The notes beneath the pieces were generated by a model. That model was not told the DNA's origin. It ran no database searches and saw only the letters and a list, made by a program, of their open reading frames with translations. A program made the translations under genes and the position numbers. Source: Diphasiastrum complanatum (taxonomy: Eukaryota > Streptophyta > Lycopodiopsida > Lycopodiales > Lycopodiaceae). Taken from it: a stretch of DNA of 62,000 bases. Below are positions 12,162-26,613 of this stretch, in pieces (the first letter of the stretch is position 1; every line of letters starts with the position of its first letter). Where the stretch lies: assembly GCA_029204225.1 (NCBI GenBank), contig CM055094.1, positions 71,605,884-71,667,883 of the forward strand, read 5' to 3'.

Positions 12162-14440
12162 CTCATTAAGCTTTGCATGCTAATTTCCCTGATAGTACAA
12201 GAAATTGAGAGATAAACAAGCAAAAAAAAACAGTTTTTCACCTTTTCTAACATTTCTCTGAAATGTAATTGGATCAAATCGGACCTGAACTGAATTTTTA
12301 GACCTGAATTGAGGAAGTACGGAATTCTGGAATTCCACACGTGTGAAAATCAGAGTTTTTCAGTCCCTTTGTTCTCCTTACTTATAGATCCAAAGATAGT
12401 AGTCTTATAGCTTGATGGAAAGCATTTGATCTGTACTTTCCATAGAAATTGAAACCAAATCAATCTGATGTGTACAACAAGAGTTATAATCTCTTAAAGA
12501 GGATAGGGATAGGTCCAAAATCCGAGTGACAACATTTTGATTTGATTCAATTATACTTTGTTCTGAAATTCATTGTTTTGAGCATCCAACACAAGAAACG
12601 AAAGATCAAGACTGAGTTTGAAGTAATTGAACACCCTTTGAGCCTTCTGAGTGTCAATAGTGTTTTCTTTTGTTGCATTTCACATGTGCCAAAAGTAGAA
12701 TTCAAACTAACCAAAGTGTCTCAATCCACTTTGTGTATCTGATCTAGTTAGCTTGTCTTGTGGAATATTTGAGATCTATCTCAAATACAGTTGCATGTGT
12801 TTCACATAGGAAGGTAGTACTTTTTTTGAAAATACCTATAGCGAAAGAGAGCAGCAACTCTAAGTCAGATAGGAACAAGCTCAAGCTCCAAGATTGCCAA
12901 GAACTCGTAGAGGATCTTCTTTATTCAACAAGAGTAAATGACAATACAAGTAAAGCTCCCTCACAAGAGCGGGGGTCTCTTAATTAGACCAAGAGGCTGC
13001 CCATGTGGAGCCTAAGTGGCAATTCCACTAATCTACAAATTCCAAGTGGATTTAGCCTTTCCACTAGAAGTCACCATAAAAAGGTGGCTCACTCTAATTT
13101 ATTTAAGAGGGGTCTACATGTATTACAATGCCTAGAAATGATACTAGCTCCTACATGGTCATTCCTTCTTTGGGATTCACCATGAGGCTCACATAACGTA
13201 GAACTGTATACCTAACTAGTATTTCTCGGCTCTCATCTTCTACCTCTTTTCTTCCTTCTGAGACCTCTCCGGTCTAGGGTGAGAGGTGCTCTTCATACAA
13301 CTCAACTCGGCATCTTGGGAATTCCTTGGAATCTACCAACATCATCCCCCCCTAATTTGTTGCAGGACCCACTGCAACACATGTAGAATGACGTGGTTTC
13401 GCTTGGCACTTGGAAAAGCATGGATCTTTAGTCGCTTTTGTAAAACCAAGTGCTTATTCGCATCAAAATTATTTCACAAAATTGGAGATCTCTCGACGGC
13501 CTCTACATCCTAGCCCCCTTGAGAGCCTCTTGTGAGTACTGCTCGCCTTGTCGCCTTGCAGTCTGTTTTTGCTCGTTCAGCTTCTTCCCCAAGGCTTTAA
13601 ATACTTGGAAGCGGAGCTTGCTTCCATAAGATAGTGGCCCCCTCTTGCACTTTTAGGATAAAGCTGAACTCTTGCTAGTCTTCTATCATTGTAACGTACC
13701 GGGAGGACATAAAGGTCACTCTGTAGTAAAGTCGGGCCATCATTTCATGATCGTCCTCAAACTGTCTGGAGAGCCACATTGGGATTGATCTGAATTGGAT
13801 CTAAGCCACGATCCCAAAAACACTCTTGATGCATCAGGAAGACCATCAATCTGCAATATTTTGCACTTTCCCTTATCCACAGATCAGCGTAGATATAAAA
13901 CATGTCTTGTCGCCAAGTTCTCTCTCCCCTCATAGTTTGGTTGGGATTTTAGTATGACTTGGCTATAAAGACTTATGGGGAGCTAATTACCTTGGAGAGG
14001 TTGAAAGGGCTTGTTGTGGGGTTGGGTACCAATTGCATCAGCAATCCTTTAGCAACAAGCTCCAAGAATCGCATGGCCCGAATCCAAGCTCCAAAGGTAG
14101 CTCAACTGCTTTAGTTAAGTTGTTGACTCGTCTATAGGTTTGGAGCTAAACCTTTTGCCTTGCTAGCTCATTCATAGATTGAAGGCTTACATGTGCTCAA
14201 CTATGTTTGCTCCAAAACATTTTTTGGGATACCAAAATGAGTCCTTTGAGTCTTCTAGAAGCATTTCTACACTCCTGAATTAGCTTCACAAGATCCTCCC
14301 CACACTTGAGAGTTGATATTGTCATAAGGGTCTACATCTATTAAGCCACAAGTTGTGGACGTGATTCACCATACTTTGGCACGAGCTTTATTCATTGGCC
14401 ATGTTTAGCAAGAAATTGTTGAGATCCTTTTAGCCCCAAA
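12162..14440. other. No gene recognised; internal region after primer site, then unassigned
   Basis: After the primer site a leader-like region follows (second CACACGTGTG at 12336-12345), but no gag, protease or RT frame appears. 12760-14440 has only short frames of 60-75 codons and no motif I recognise. The element belonging to the 12150 primer site has lost its coding part here, or the segment is from another source. Confidence 0.45.
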
Positions 14441-14680
14441 TTAGGCTGTATGTACATCCATCATATGTATCTCTAGATTCATTGCAGCATACGATTGAAG
14501 AATTCTAATTGAAGAATGTTTGCCTACTGGATTGAAAGTCTCAATATAGTAGAAATTTGGGATCTGGGAAAATTCTCTTGCAACAAGTCGAGCTTTTCTT
14601 TGATCGATACTTCCATTAGCTTTGTACTTGATCTTGAATATCCATTTGCAATCAGCTATATTTTTGCTTGCTAAACTCAT
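14441..14680 (-). pseudogene. Ty1/copia RT N-terminal fragment
   Basis: An 80-codon minus-strand frame contains CKWIFKIKYKANGSI, KARLVAREF, a YIETFNPV-type segment and IHMMDV, the standard order of the copia RT fingers (CKWVFKIK...KARLVAKGF...ETFAPV...MDVKTAFLNG). It ends before YVDD. It lies about 770 bp inside the primer site at 15451-15463, so gag, protease and most of integrase must have been lost from this minus-strand element. Confidence 0.85.
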
Positions 14681-15450
14681 AATCCATTCTTTTTGAAAGC
14701 GTTTCTCTGGTAAGCTTTATGCACTCAAGATCAGCCATTCCAACATTATGTATATTGAGCTCCTCAGGATTCGAATTGTTTATAAACCTTAAGTAATCTC
14801 CCTAATTTTGAGCTTTATTGTTTTGGCACACTATAAAGTGAACTTTCCAAGCTCTAGATGTATCGTTTTGACACAATGTACAATGAGCTCCCTTAGCTCT
14901 AGATTTTTCAATGTGGAATATCTTGTTGTGATCCCCATGAGATAAAGATGTATTTGTGTTGTGCAATCTGGTTAAATTGATGCCTTTTCTTGCACAACAA
15001 GTTATTTGTATTCCTTCCAATGCACACTAAGTTTGTCCTCAAAGAATCTATTGTACGTTGCATCATGGTATCTCGATTCTTGAAAAACTTTTATATTATT
15101 AAATGCCTTTTATTCTAAGTGGAGCCTTGGAGACCTTTGGAGCGCCTCTCAAGACCCAACCATTCGCCTTTGGCATTTATCTGATTGTTAATCTTGATAC
15201 AATGTTTCCTTAATTCTTTGGCCCATCTTACATGCATGAAGAAAACACTCTTCAATACATTTCCAACTTGGACCTTTACACCCAATACATTTGTTCCAAC
15301 AACAAATACGTCTTGCCTTTCATCAAATGATGAAGCATCCCCTAGTTCCAACTTGATTTTGGTGTAGAATCCTTTCTAGCATGCTCTAGCCTTTATATCT
15401 TCACCAAATCATTGATAGATATGATTTTCCCCCTTATTACCTGAAACAAA
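14681..15450 (-). mobile_element. Deleted internal region of minus-strand copia
   Basis: Between primer site and RT scrap. A frame at 15115-15351 (minus) starts after a KIKLELGDASSF-like stretch and might be a gag-region remnant; I do not recognise a zinc knuckle or protease. A short internal repetition of a gctctagatt/acacaatgt-like stretch occurs near 14840-14910. Coding is lost. Confidence 0.4.
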
Positions 15451-15463
15451 AACTCTAATACCA
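15451..15463 (-). other. Primer-binding site on minus strand
   Basis: The minus strand reads TGGTATTAGAGTT, a one-base variant of TGGTATCAGAG, directly next to an LTR edge. It fixes this LTR as the 5' LTR of a minus-strand element. Confidence 0.75.
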
Positions 15464-15949
15464 TGTGAAGGATTTCAGATCAATGACGATCCAATCCATA
15501 AAAAGATCTTGGGTTTAGAGTTCATCTACACACAAAATGAGATGCAAACTCTAGTAGAACTTGATCAAACGTGAATCAAAAGACCAATGGATAGTAGAAG
15601 CCAAGAGAACCATGTATAAGCATGAAATGAGATAGAGAAGAGAGAAGATATGCCTCTCCATGAGTTACATCCTTTTATAACAAGTCCAAATCCTATTTGG
15701 CCACTTGGCTTTCCCACCAAAATGTAAACCCCACTATTTTTGGGCTAGATTCAAAGTACCCAACATTTGAATTTAAATATACTCAAACTCAACTTCTAAC
15801 TTTTCCACACTTTCAAAAAGAGTTTATTCAAATGAAATTTTGACTAATGAACTTTGAAAAGTCAAACTCTAAATCTAAAACAGAGTCGGCCTCAATTCGT
15901 CAAATATAGAAATGTAGCAAATATGATCAAACTAGTTGAATCTTTCATA
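15464..15949 (-). repeat. 5' LTR of minus-strand copia, about 486 bp
   Basis: Plus-strand reading opens TGTGAAGGATTTCAG and closes GAATCTTTCATA (one change from the expected TTTCACA). It shares most of its length with the LTR at 59681-60329, which is about 160 bp longer. The main difference is an extra ~120 bp block in the latter, near 59830-59960. Its distal ~80 bp recurs at 26614-26693. Confidence 0.8.
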
Positions 15950-16201
15950 GTTCTGGCTATCAAAAACCAGTAATCAGAATTTGGAATACCGATTCAAGCA
16001 TACATGTTGCCAACTATGGACTAAAAGAGTTCACAACAATAGAAATCATTTGTATTGACTGGAACTTATCACATACCTTTTGGAAAAATCATCATTGCTT
16101 TGCTGTTCAAATGTTGTTTTTAGAGCTATAAAGTGAAGAATCATGTTGAGATAGGTTGCTGGAGGACTATCAAAGATTTTCTTAGTTTCTAACCTAATCT
16201 T
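15950..16201. repeat. LTR flank duplicated at 26694-26944
   Basis: Colinear with 26694-26944 by eye (for example attgctttgct, gagataggttgctggaggactatcaaag). It links the minus-strand LTR to copy B here and to copy C there, so the junction was copied as one unit. Confidence 0.8.
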
Positions 16202-18230
<2,029 letters not shown>

Positions 18231-18521
18231 CTTCAGCCTTTTTTAGGCATGAGATACGTCTCTCTTTCCTCTCTTTAGAGTCATATACTCCTGAAATAGA
18301 AATATGAACACTACACTACCAAATTTGGTCCATATGGCCAAATTACATCAAATAAAGGTCATTTTGTGGGACTTAACCTCTACAACTTCTAAGACTATCT
18401 AACAATAGTAGACAATACTATTTTAATGACATTCACATGTGAAAATTTTGATGGGCCATCTACACAAGTTTGGCTCCATTAGGACTAAACTAGTCAAGAA
18501 AATAGTTGACAATCCTTCACA
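18231..18521 (-). repeat. Possible LTR edge, minus orientation
   Basis: Plus-strand reading ...AATCCTTCACA is followed by ctccctcttcaa. The LTR at 59681-60329 ends the same way (TCTTTCACA followed by ctccctcttcaa), so this looks like the start of a minus-strand LTR next to its polypurine tract. The opposite edge is not visible, and the body differs from the 59.7-kb LTR. Confidence 0.4.
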
Positions 18522-18849
18522 CTCCCTCTTCAACTATGCTTGCTAGTTTTACAATATAACTTTGGTCTATTTCAAGAATTAACTCCTTTTTAAGAATGTA
18601 TTTTTCCTTTAAAATCCTATATATGATAGATAGAAAGATTTTATAATTGATATAGAGAATATTAGTGTTCAAGTTGGATGCTTCATTATCACTTATACCA
18701 ATTTTACATAATGAGATGAGAAAAACTACATGAAGGAGTACGTAGAATCCTAATGGATGGGTTCCTCCATGATTATGCCTATGATATCTTTGTAGAATAG
18801 TAGCAACACACCTTTTTGGTTCTGTTGCCGTCTGTTTTGGGTTGTGTTA
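18522..18849. other. No gene recognised
   Basis: AT-rich; no coding frame or element motif found. Confidence 0.4.
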
Positions 18850-20066
18850 GGAATATGGATTATAATAATTTTCAGTTGTGGGTGGAGTTACCATTGGTAA
18901 GCAAGGATTTGTTATATAGAACGAGTATTGCCTCCACCTCGATTGAATAATTGTTTCAATGATCATAATTTGAGGCACAACCATCATCAAAATCTTGGAG
19001 CAGGAAATGATCCAAAATAGCAAGCACCTGTGCAAGTGGTAACGTTGAACAACCGTAATTGATATGTCCTAGTGGTCACTCGCCATAGGGATAAAGGAAA
19101 AGCGATAAGACAGGACATACCAGTTGGAGATTTGTGGCTAAGTAAAAGCCGAACATCCAACACTGACATAAGTCAGATGGCTAAAGTTACACTTGAGGTG
19201 TTACACCAATTGCAGCAGAATCAAGAACCCAATTCTTCTCGAAAATTGGTTGATATTGTGGCTGATAAGATTGCTGACTTTGTCAATAATTATAAGTTTC
19301 AAGTTATGATATGGCAGTTGATTCAAATTGCACCTTATTTAGCTGATTCAATATGCTCTAAATTTGTTAGAATTTAGTGACCAGCAGAGTTACCATCAGC
19401 ATCGATCAGTACTATTGTGCAATCAACAAAACATGATATTGTTCTGACATTGGAAATTAACATTTCAGGATCTTAATATCGGAGGTGTACATATTGATGG
19501 TGGAGTAGGAGTGGATATTATCTATGAGGAAACATACAATATATTAAAAAATATACCATTTCAGAAAAGCCAACTTGTCTTCCAAATACAGGGGATTCTC
19601 GACTGGGGAAAATTCGGAAGGTTCCGGTAGGCATTAAAGGATTCAAGTTCTTGTTGAATTTTGTGGTTATGAGGCTGCCTACATGAGCGGATGTGTATTT
19701 TGTTCTTTTGAGAAGACCCTGGTTATGACCTGTAAAAGTTGTCCATGACTAGGCAACATGAATTGTTATCTATCAGAGGCAGGGGACCCTAGTACCAACA
19801 ATGGATTTACCGAATGAACCATTTCAAAGGTGGTTCAGATTTCATTGGGAAGATTAACCCACCATCCAAGAATGGTCATCAATACATTGTGGTAGCCATA
19901 GATCATGTGACCAAGTGGGCGGAGGTGAAAGCTTTGCATGATAACACAACTAGATCCATAATCGGGTATCTTACTAACGCAGGTGCTAGAGAAAGGGGGC
20001 TCCTGGAATGATTTTTTACAACCAACGTTATTCTCACTGCTTACAAGATATCCACGAGTTTTACAC
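18850..20066 (+). pseudogene. RT-less Ty3/gypsy remnant: gag/protease fused to integrase core start (copy 1)
   Basis: A 101-codon frame (19072-19377) opens with VTRHRDKGKAI and has IWQLIQIAPYLADSI, resembling the gag-protease linker of Tat/Athila-type gypsy. Next comes a retropepsin-like part (LNIGGVHIDGGVGVDII from about 19471; LLRRPWL near 19700). It passes straight to integrase (FIGKINPPSKNGHQYI, AIDHVTKWAEVKAL, 19848-19935), with no RT or RNase H between them. Integrase then jumps from GYLTNA to an LEKGGSWNDFLQPTL-type segment, omitting the second Asp and the Glu of the catalytic triad. Frameshifts are present. Ends at the X1 junction near 20066. The 50-kb copy shares both deletions. Confidence 0.8.
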
Positions 20067-21220
20067 CTACGAGGCACAGATACACATTGAGACAATTGAC
20101 ACATAACTAGACCCCTTAGAGAGTAGTACGAGTGGGGACAGTGAGGTCGGTGTTGGTGAACAAAGGCACCAAATAAATGATTGAAAAATAAAAAGCTTGA
20201 CATTCAGACTTTAAAATTAGAAAAAATAAATTCAAAATTAAAACTTCGAAAGTAAGAGTTTGAATTGTGTCTTTCTCTCTAACAATATGCAAGAGATTTT
20301 TTAGTTTTTTGTCAAATCTAATCCTCTATTACTGGAATGATCATAACAATTTTGTTAGTGATCTAGATAAGGAAAAAATCAATATTCTCAAAATGATAAA
20401 AACAAGTTCTATCAACCTCTATAATTAGATTAGTAAACATGTCTAGAAAATCTATAGAAAGTAAACAAGCAAAATTTAAGCTATAAAAAAAATTATCCTA
20501 AATTCTTCGATACTAGTCCAAATGATCTAATGTTACTTCTCTTACCAAATTAAACCTCAAACTTATCCGTAGAATAATATGTAAATAGAAAACAAAATAT
20601 TATTCCAAAAATTGAACCAAAAATGTTTAAAACTCTCAAAGCTAAACATTAGCAAAAAGAAACCTCATAAAAATAAACAAAACTCATGAGATTATAGTCG
20701 TATTGAACAAAATAATTTATGGATCTTAAGTTCTACTTACACAAATTTCATTTGCCAAACCTTATAGTCAAAGCCAAAAAAACAAAAAAAATGCAAACAA
20801 CCATCACATGTATGCTGAAAAAAACAACCATTACATCTATGTCGAGAAGAAAAAAAGATAGGTATAATCATGACAAACCTTATGGTTGTATCCTAGTTGC
20901 GAATGCCACCTCATATTCGCTCCCTATGCTTTATGGGTTAATCCTATCGAGGGGAAATTAGAGCCTTGCACCCTTTAACAGAAAGGAATCAAGGGTTACA
21001 TCCCTTCCTAGGTTTGGAATGTTTAATTAGCATTCACCTCTTTTCTTTCTGCATTCAATCCTTGGTAGTACATTTGAATGTGTGTGTTTGTAAAATGTGT
21101 GTGTGTGTGTGCACTTTTGTGTCTGTATATATATTTATATATTTATTTGTGTATGTCTGTGCGTATATCAACAAAATCAAAATCTAAAATGTCTACTAAA
21201 TTTAATCGGCTCATTATGTG

Positions 21221-21333
<113 letters not shown>

Positions 21334-21929
21334 TTAGCTAGCATACATGCACAATAGGAGGCACAATAGGAGTCATCCATACTAAGTGCTAAATATTACT
21401 CTTTAAACCTTATGGAATTACCAATGCTCATTAACTCTCAACATTTTTCACAATTACCTAGAATCAAAGCAAAAAAACACAAATATAACTATTTGAAGAG
21501 TTATGAGCATTTGATAACAATTACCTCGAAGCTGAATAACACAAACATCACTATTTGAAGAGCTATGAGCATTTGATAACAAGGTCTGATATGCCAAGCC
21601 TCTAGAGAAAATCCAACATTTTCAAAGTAGGCATGTAGTACATTCAATTTATACAGATAATGTTTTGTATGGTCTATTGAATGTAAGGTCCTAGTGCTTC
21701 GGACCCTATTGATGTTGAGAGCTATCATAAAGTAGAACTTACTTTTCCTGCAACATTTTCATTTGAAAGCAATCATATCGGATTCTTCTTGAATAATAAG
21801 AAAGCAATCTAATTAGACATATCTGGCCTAGAAACATGACTACACTTTAAAGAGGATGGATTGAAGTGGCTAATATCTTAGGCATCAATACTTTTAGGCT
21901 AGAAGGGATTAGTAAAATTCTCACCATCT

Positions 21930-22090
21930 CCAGCTTTTCCAAGAAAATATTTACAAGCTCGTGTAGATCGGAGAGCTTGAGTTTTTTTGTGGCTGGAACA
22001 TCATTCTCAACATCTTCTACCCATCCAAATAGGTCTCTATAAGTGTGTTTGTGTTCTTCTTGTACTACTACTGCTTTGTTGGATGTAGCT
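21930..22090 (-). pseudogene. AP2-like gene fragment, acidic exon (X1)
   Basis: The minus strand encodes NKAVVVQEEHKHTYRDL, then VEDVEND and LSDLHELVNIFLEKLEM, followed by GTGAGAA as a possible splice donor. The X3 copy (58464-58627) has the same exon with a ttttctag acceptor before it. The function of this part is unknown to me. Confidence 0.4.
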
Positions 22091-22436
22091 AGAAAAACAT
22101 ATGAATTTTCAGCACATTGTTAAGGAGATAAAAACAATTTGTTCCTATTGGAAACAAACAACTAGAAATTTAGCTCAAATAAAGATGCATAGTTAGATTT
22201 TAGCAACTATTAATGACATCTTGCTTTCTACAAATCTTGAGATAAAAAGCACATTGCGTATTATCACTACCTTTAGTGATAACGATTTGTTTCGCATGAC
22301 ATAAAGATTCGCTCTGATTGGAGCTCGGAAGCAAAAGCTGTCTGCAGAAAATGAGAATCAGGAATATTTTTGGAAGCCACAGAACCATTGGAAATTATCT
22401 TTTGAAAACAAGGCAGAAGGAAATTTTGAATATTTG

Positions 22437-22625
22437 TCACCACTGCATAATTACATGTATGTGCCTTGAAATCTCCAACCTTTTTGTACCGTGAGCACTA
22501 GTCTTCTTTTCAGCTGCAGGTTTGTGAAGAATTGCAGCTTCTACAAAACTGGTAGAAGAAGTTCCCCGACTCATCTGCCTAAGTATCCTAAAAAAGTTTG
22601 TTTTACCATATTTCCCCCACTGCAT
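22437..22625 (-). pseudogene. AP2-like gene fragment, linker exon (X1)
   Basis: An open 62-codon minus-strand frame with GKYGKTNFFRILRQMSRGTSS, then EAAILHKPAAEKK. The FFRILRQMSRG stretch recalls the EEFVHVLRRQSTGFPRG linker between the two AP2 domains in APETALA2-type proteins. X3 (57933-58196) has the same frame with few replacements; X2 has lost it by deletion. The family call depends on the neighbouring AP2 pieces. Confidence 0.4.
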
Positions 22626-22819
22626 TCACCAATGTACACCAGGGAACTATAAAGTTTCAGTTTTTTTTTCTCACATATGGGAGATTAAACGCACGTTAAA
22701 ATAAAAAGAGCCTCCTTCAAATATTTGGAGAGCAATGCGCTTGATAGAGTGACCTAGCTGTACAACTCATTATATATAATAAAGCTAACTATAAATGCAG
22801 ACGACAGAGAGCGATATTA

Positions 22820-22975
22820 ATACCAACAAGATCAAAATCTCTGTAATCGAACCATACGAGTGGCTTCTCAGACTCATAGTCTTCTAATGGCAGGTTAAGT
22901 TCCTCGGTGTGACCAAGCATGATTGCCACTTAGTCATAATTTCTGAGACAAAATAATTGGAACAGATTAGCGGAC
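22820..22975 (-). pseudogene. AP2-like domain, second half (X1)
   Basis: Minus-strand frame: LRNYD-stop-VAIMLGH, EELNLPLEDYE, SEKPLVW. It matches the C-terminal helix of an AP2 domain (consensus ARAYDRAAI...DINFNLADYE in the APETALA2 clade). In X2 the same position reads NYDRAAIML without the stop, so X1 carries a nonsense change. It lies about 570 bp downstream of the first exon fragment, consistent with an intron or inserted DNA. Confidence 0.5.
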
Positions 22976-23536
22976 CAATGGAGTTATGAACGATCTTTAG
23001 GATGGAGTCATAAAGTCATTGAGAACAAGTTAACCGCCGCCACCACTTTATACAGACGTGGCTGCTGCTATCTCACAACCATATGCACCTGCAAAGCAAT
23101 ATGGCGCTCATTACCGTCAAGAATAAATCATTTCCGAGCATCCTCGAGGGCTTGTTTTTTAATGAGGTTGTATCAGTCCATAGTCCAGAAGACATTCGGG
23201 AGGCCCATAGGGCCAGCACGCATACCAGTTAGCACCTACAATAATCTTAAGCTTTACAGTTCATTGTCACAAAAATCGTACCAAGGAAGAGCTGTTTTGA
23301 GTTAGGGAATGCTCCAAAAGGTGCGTCGCCTTGTTTTATCCTGTTATTGGAAAATGGAAAACCATATAAACTGGCTGCATTTCAAACGTATGTAAGTAGC
23401 TTTTTAGAGAAAATAAAACTGCTAGATCTTACGAATCCTGAATCAAATTTGCCTAGGTCATAGCTAGAGATCACTTTCGTTCTAAGAGACTTTAGGTGTA
23501 AATAGCTTTACAAATATCATGGATTTCTCACATTAA

Positions 23537-23653
23537 TCATTTTCCAAAGAATTCATGTAATCCAGCGGAACATATTTTCTTTTCATACCAGACTTCCCAT
23601 CTTCCCGTTCGTTCTCTGTGATAAACACCTTTAAACTCACTCATCCCTTCCAT
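23537..23653 (-). pseudogene. AP2-like domain, first exon fragment (X1)
   Basis: Minus-strand ATG at 23653 opens a 38-codon frame with FKGVYHRERTGRWEVWYE. The YRGV-x-RRTGRWE pattern is the start of the first AP2 domain in APETALA2/TOE-type transcription factors, which bind DNA through a three-stranded sheet. A CT-rich stretch (GA on plus, 23831-23872) sits about 180 bp upstream, like a plant 5' leader. The frame stops at 23537-23539 close to a GTGAG that could be a splice donor. The WLG strand is not recognisable, so this may be a decayed or distant relative. Identification is by motif, not search. Confidence 0.5.
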
Positions 23654-23826
23654 AGCTGCCGGTGATTTTCACGCCCACGTAACCGGCGAAATCGATGTAG
23701 AGGATTGCGATCGCCTGAGAATAATTTCTTTGCAATTGAAACTTACTGAAACTTACGATGAAGCAGCACGATATCTAGCTATGTGTGATATCAAGTATGA
23801 AAATCGGAGCTCGCGTGGAAGCGAAC

Positions 23827-23830
<4 letters not shown>

Positions 23831-23872
<42 letters not shown>
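23831..23872. repeat. (GA)n microsatellite
   Basis: 21 GA units; the X2 counterpart at 32252-32284 is shorter. Confidence 0.95.
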
Positions 23873-23873
<1 letters not shown>

Positions 23874-24010
23874 GAAGCGAGATAGAGAGAAACCGAGCGA
23901 GAGAGAGGACCCCCCGCAGACGCATACAATGCTATTATTTATGGTAGTAGCAAATGTGCTGCGGCGTTGTTGTGGTTATATGAGAAGAAAAAGAAGAGGA
24001 GCTATCAATT

Positions 24011-24827
24011 GCTGAATGCTTTTGTAAGCGAATATTGTGTGAAATACAAGACAAAGCAAATAAAGAGACCCCTTTTGCCAAACCAAGGTTCTCACAAAAA
24101 CATAACTTGTATAGTTGGTGTGACAAGCAGATGCATACAATGAATAGGATTTGCACATTGATCAAATTTTTTCAGCTGAGAATATGATAGATTGGGATTT
24201 GACTAAAGTAATGCTAGACTTTTTACTAGGGAAATAAGTACTACCTTTTTCTCTTATGCACTTTTACAGGTCACAAGAGCACTTTTAGATGAATTACCAA
24301 TGCACACAATTGCTACTTCTCAAGGTTAGCCACTTATTTGACTGAAACTCTTGGTATGCTAACATCTCTCCTTATGGAGAGAGTAGGCCATAAGGCAACC
24401 ACATACCAAAGTATTCTAAATGTAGATATTATCCTTTTTCGACAATGTATTTCATCTCTTTCACCAAACATAATTTTTGTTGTCTAGTGATATTGCTATA
24501 AGTGAAAATATTGAAATAACGACTTAAGTTGGTCATGGGAATGCAAGCACTTTGAAGAACGTTTAAATTTAATATTGGTATAGAAAACCAATGCCAATGG
24601 AATAATTTTTTAATAAATGATTGTGTGATTAGACTAGGTGAAAAAAATTGGAGACAAGTATGGGAGATATTAATGGGTTTATGATGCTCTCCTACATGGT
24701 GTAGTTGGTTTAACTTTAATTTAATTGACAATGTTGACTTATTTTTGTGGATAGTTAGCATTCTGTTTTAGGGGTGCTAACTACCCCCTGAAAAACCCTC
24801 CTAATTGCAAATGGTTGTTGCTCTCTC

Positions 24828-24924
<97 letters not shown>

Positions 24925-25127
24925 TGGATGTTATCACATGCACATTAGACTTCTCCTACCTCTAAGCTGCACATCACTGCATAGAAAAATTGTTGCATTT
25001 CAACAAACCATGCGAGTATCGACTTCTTGGCATAATCTAGCTTACTTTATTATTATTACATGTGAAGGCCGATTGAGTTGATCTTCACTCCTACTCACCT
25101 GAATTCATGTCCTGAGTACCATCATAC
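24011..25127. other. No gene recognised; CT/CA microsatellite inside
   Basis: AT-rich. The longest minus-strand frame (24429-24761, 110 codons) has no recognisable motif and low complexity. The microsatellite is listed separately. Confidence 0.45.
24821..24922. repeat. (CT)n(CA)n microsatellite
   Basis: About 66 bp CT (one interruption) then about 36 bp CA. Confidence 0.95.
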
Positions 25128-25160
25128 TATATAAATATTCTCTCTCTACAACCAACAACA
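25125..25160 (+). promoter_or_regulatory. Promoter-like TATA box with pyrimidine patch
   Basis: CTATATAAATA is followed within 8 bases by TCTCTCTCTACAACC, the TATA plus Y-patch arrangement of plant RNA polymerase II core promoters. No gene frame follows within 500 bp, so it may be an LTR or orphan promoter, or chance. Confidence 0.3.
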
Positions 25161-25624
25161 GTCTTACTCGCACAAGTCGAACAGTCTCTGCATACATCGA
25201 CTTTGAAACATAGCAGGATCGATGTCGACTTCACCGACTCAACTCCATCGACATCAACTTAAGGACAAACGATCAACTTAACTCATCCGACTCCCTTGAC
25301 GTCCGTCGAATGTCACCACTCAATAGGAAGCTTTCGCTTTGCTTTGTTCAACACAGACTACGTCACCATTCACTTTGCGGTAACTACTTCACTTCATGAC
25401 CGTTATTCTTATAATTGTACCATAAACTGATGTCTGTACACAAATACACAATAAAGCAGTAGCAACAATGAGAAGAAGAGAGATGAGATACACATGAATA
25501 AGATTCAAGCAACAATAGAAGCATGAATTAGAGTTCCTCCATGAACTCCTTTGTATCAGACTATCTGATTCCATAGGATTAGAGCTTTAGAGAGAGTGAA
25601 AGTAGTTCAAGGAGTATAGATATT
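25161..25624. other. No gene recognised
   Basis: Mixed-composition DNA with repeated tcgac/catcgac words (25190-25320). No coding frame. Confidence 0.4.
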
Positions 25625-26071
25625 ATTCAATCTGTACCTAGCATAGTACGATCACAACATATAGTGCGCTACTACTGTGAGCCATTCTTGGGCATAGGAT
25701 CATGATTTGATTGTTGTATTATCCAACAACTAAAACACAGATTCTCTATCTTCTTTATGTGAGTTTGCATTGACGAATGCTTTTTGATCATTTCTTTCTC
25801 TAGTACTGATACTCGTTCCATGACTCATTCTAAATATCTTACTCACAAGAAGCATGGTTGTCATAGACGTCTAATTGTTTTGCTCCCTTCATGGTTGTCT
25901 TTGGCACCTACAAAGATATTCCTCTGGTCGATCTAAGTAATAGTTTGAATCCACAGTTGCTAAAGATCCTGTCATAATTTAACGTTGAGCTTCCTCTTGA
26001 CTAGATATCATATGTAGCAAGTTGTATTAGAGTTGATAAATAAATTCCCAAAATCTTGTACACCCAAAAAG
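25625..26071 (+). repeat. LTR (N1), plus orientation
   Basis: Nearly the exact inverse of 51301-51745 (for example ctgtacctagcatagta, ggatcatgatttgatcgttg-type, ctggtcgatctaagtaatag). It ends just before a primer-binding site. Left edge set where homology with the 51-kb copy starts (tattcaatctg); the true LTR could be longer. Confidence 0.75.
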
Positions 26072-26084
26072 TGGTATCGGAGCC
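26072..26084 (+). other. Primer-binding site of N1
   Basis: TGGTATCGGAGCC, a variant initiator-Met site. The inverted copy at 51288-51300 reads TGGTATTGGAGCC. Confidence 0.8.
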
Positions 26085-26613
26085 TTCAAGTAAAATATAC
26101 TCCTTCAAGAGCCCAACAAAGGCATGCTATAGAAGGGTTATTTTTGAAACACACTAACTTGCCCTACAAGTTACTCATGTATGGTGGAGATATTTCTGTC
26201 TCTTAGGGCTTTGATCTCATGGTGTTCATCATAGGTTATATGTTGCCTTTTAGGTTCATGATATGTTAAATATAGTAAGCCTAGTTTATTCTTTTATAAT
26301 ACAAATTTCTAGTTTTAGCAATTTTTTTGACATTTGTTTATGTGACATTTCCATGTGCCTTGTTTGCGATAAGTATAAATACCAAGTTGAGACAAATATT
26401 TCTTAATGGGGTCTATTTTGCCGTGTAATGGAACCCCCAGAAAAGTATGTGTCCATATATGTAATTTTTTATCTCTTTGCATAATATATAGTTTTTGAAA
26501 GTTTCTTAGGTAGTGGTACACTATTTCCTTCTATCTATGTGATTTTGATGGTTGATAGCTTGTGAGATTTCTAGTGACAAATTGTAGGATTGATTTTCTA
26601 CATGGTATCACTT
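26085..26613. other. N1 leader stub, then unassigned
   Basis: Matches the 51-kb element only to about 26195 (ggagatattt); beyond that nothing is recognised. The N1 body is therefore lost. Confidence 0.5.

Noticed and set aside
19835-20203. 122-codon minus-strand frame over the gypsy integrase
   Set aside because: Antisense shadow of the integrase fragment on the plus strand.
24429-24761. 110-codon minus-strand frame
   Set aside because: AT-rich, no motif, no homologous copy in the window; probably chance.
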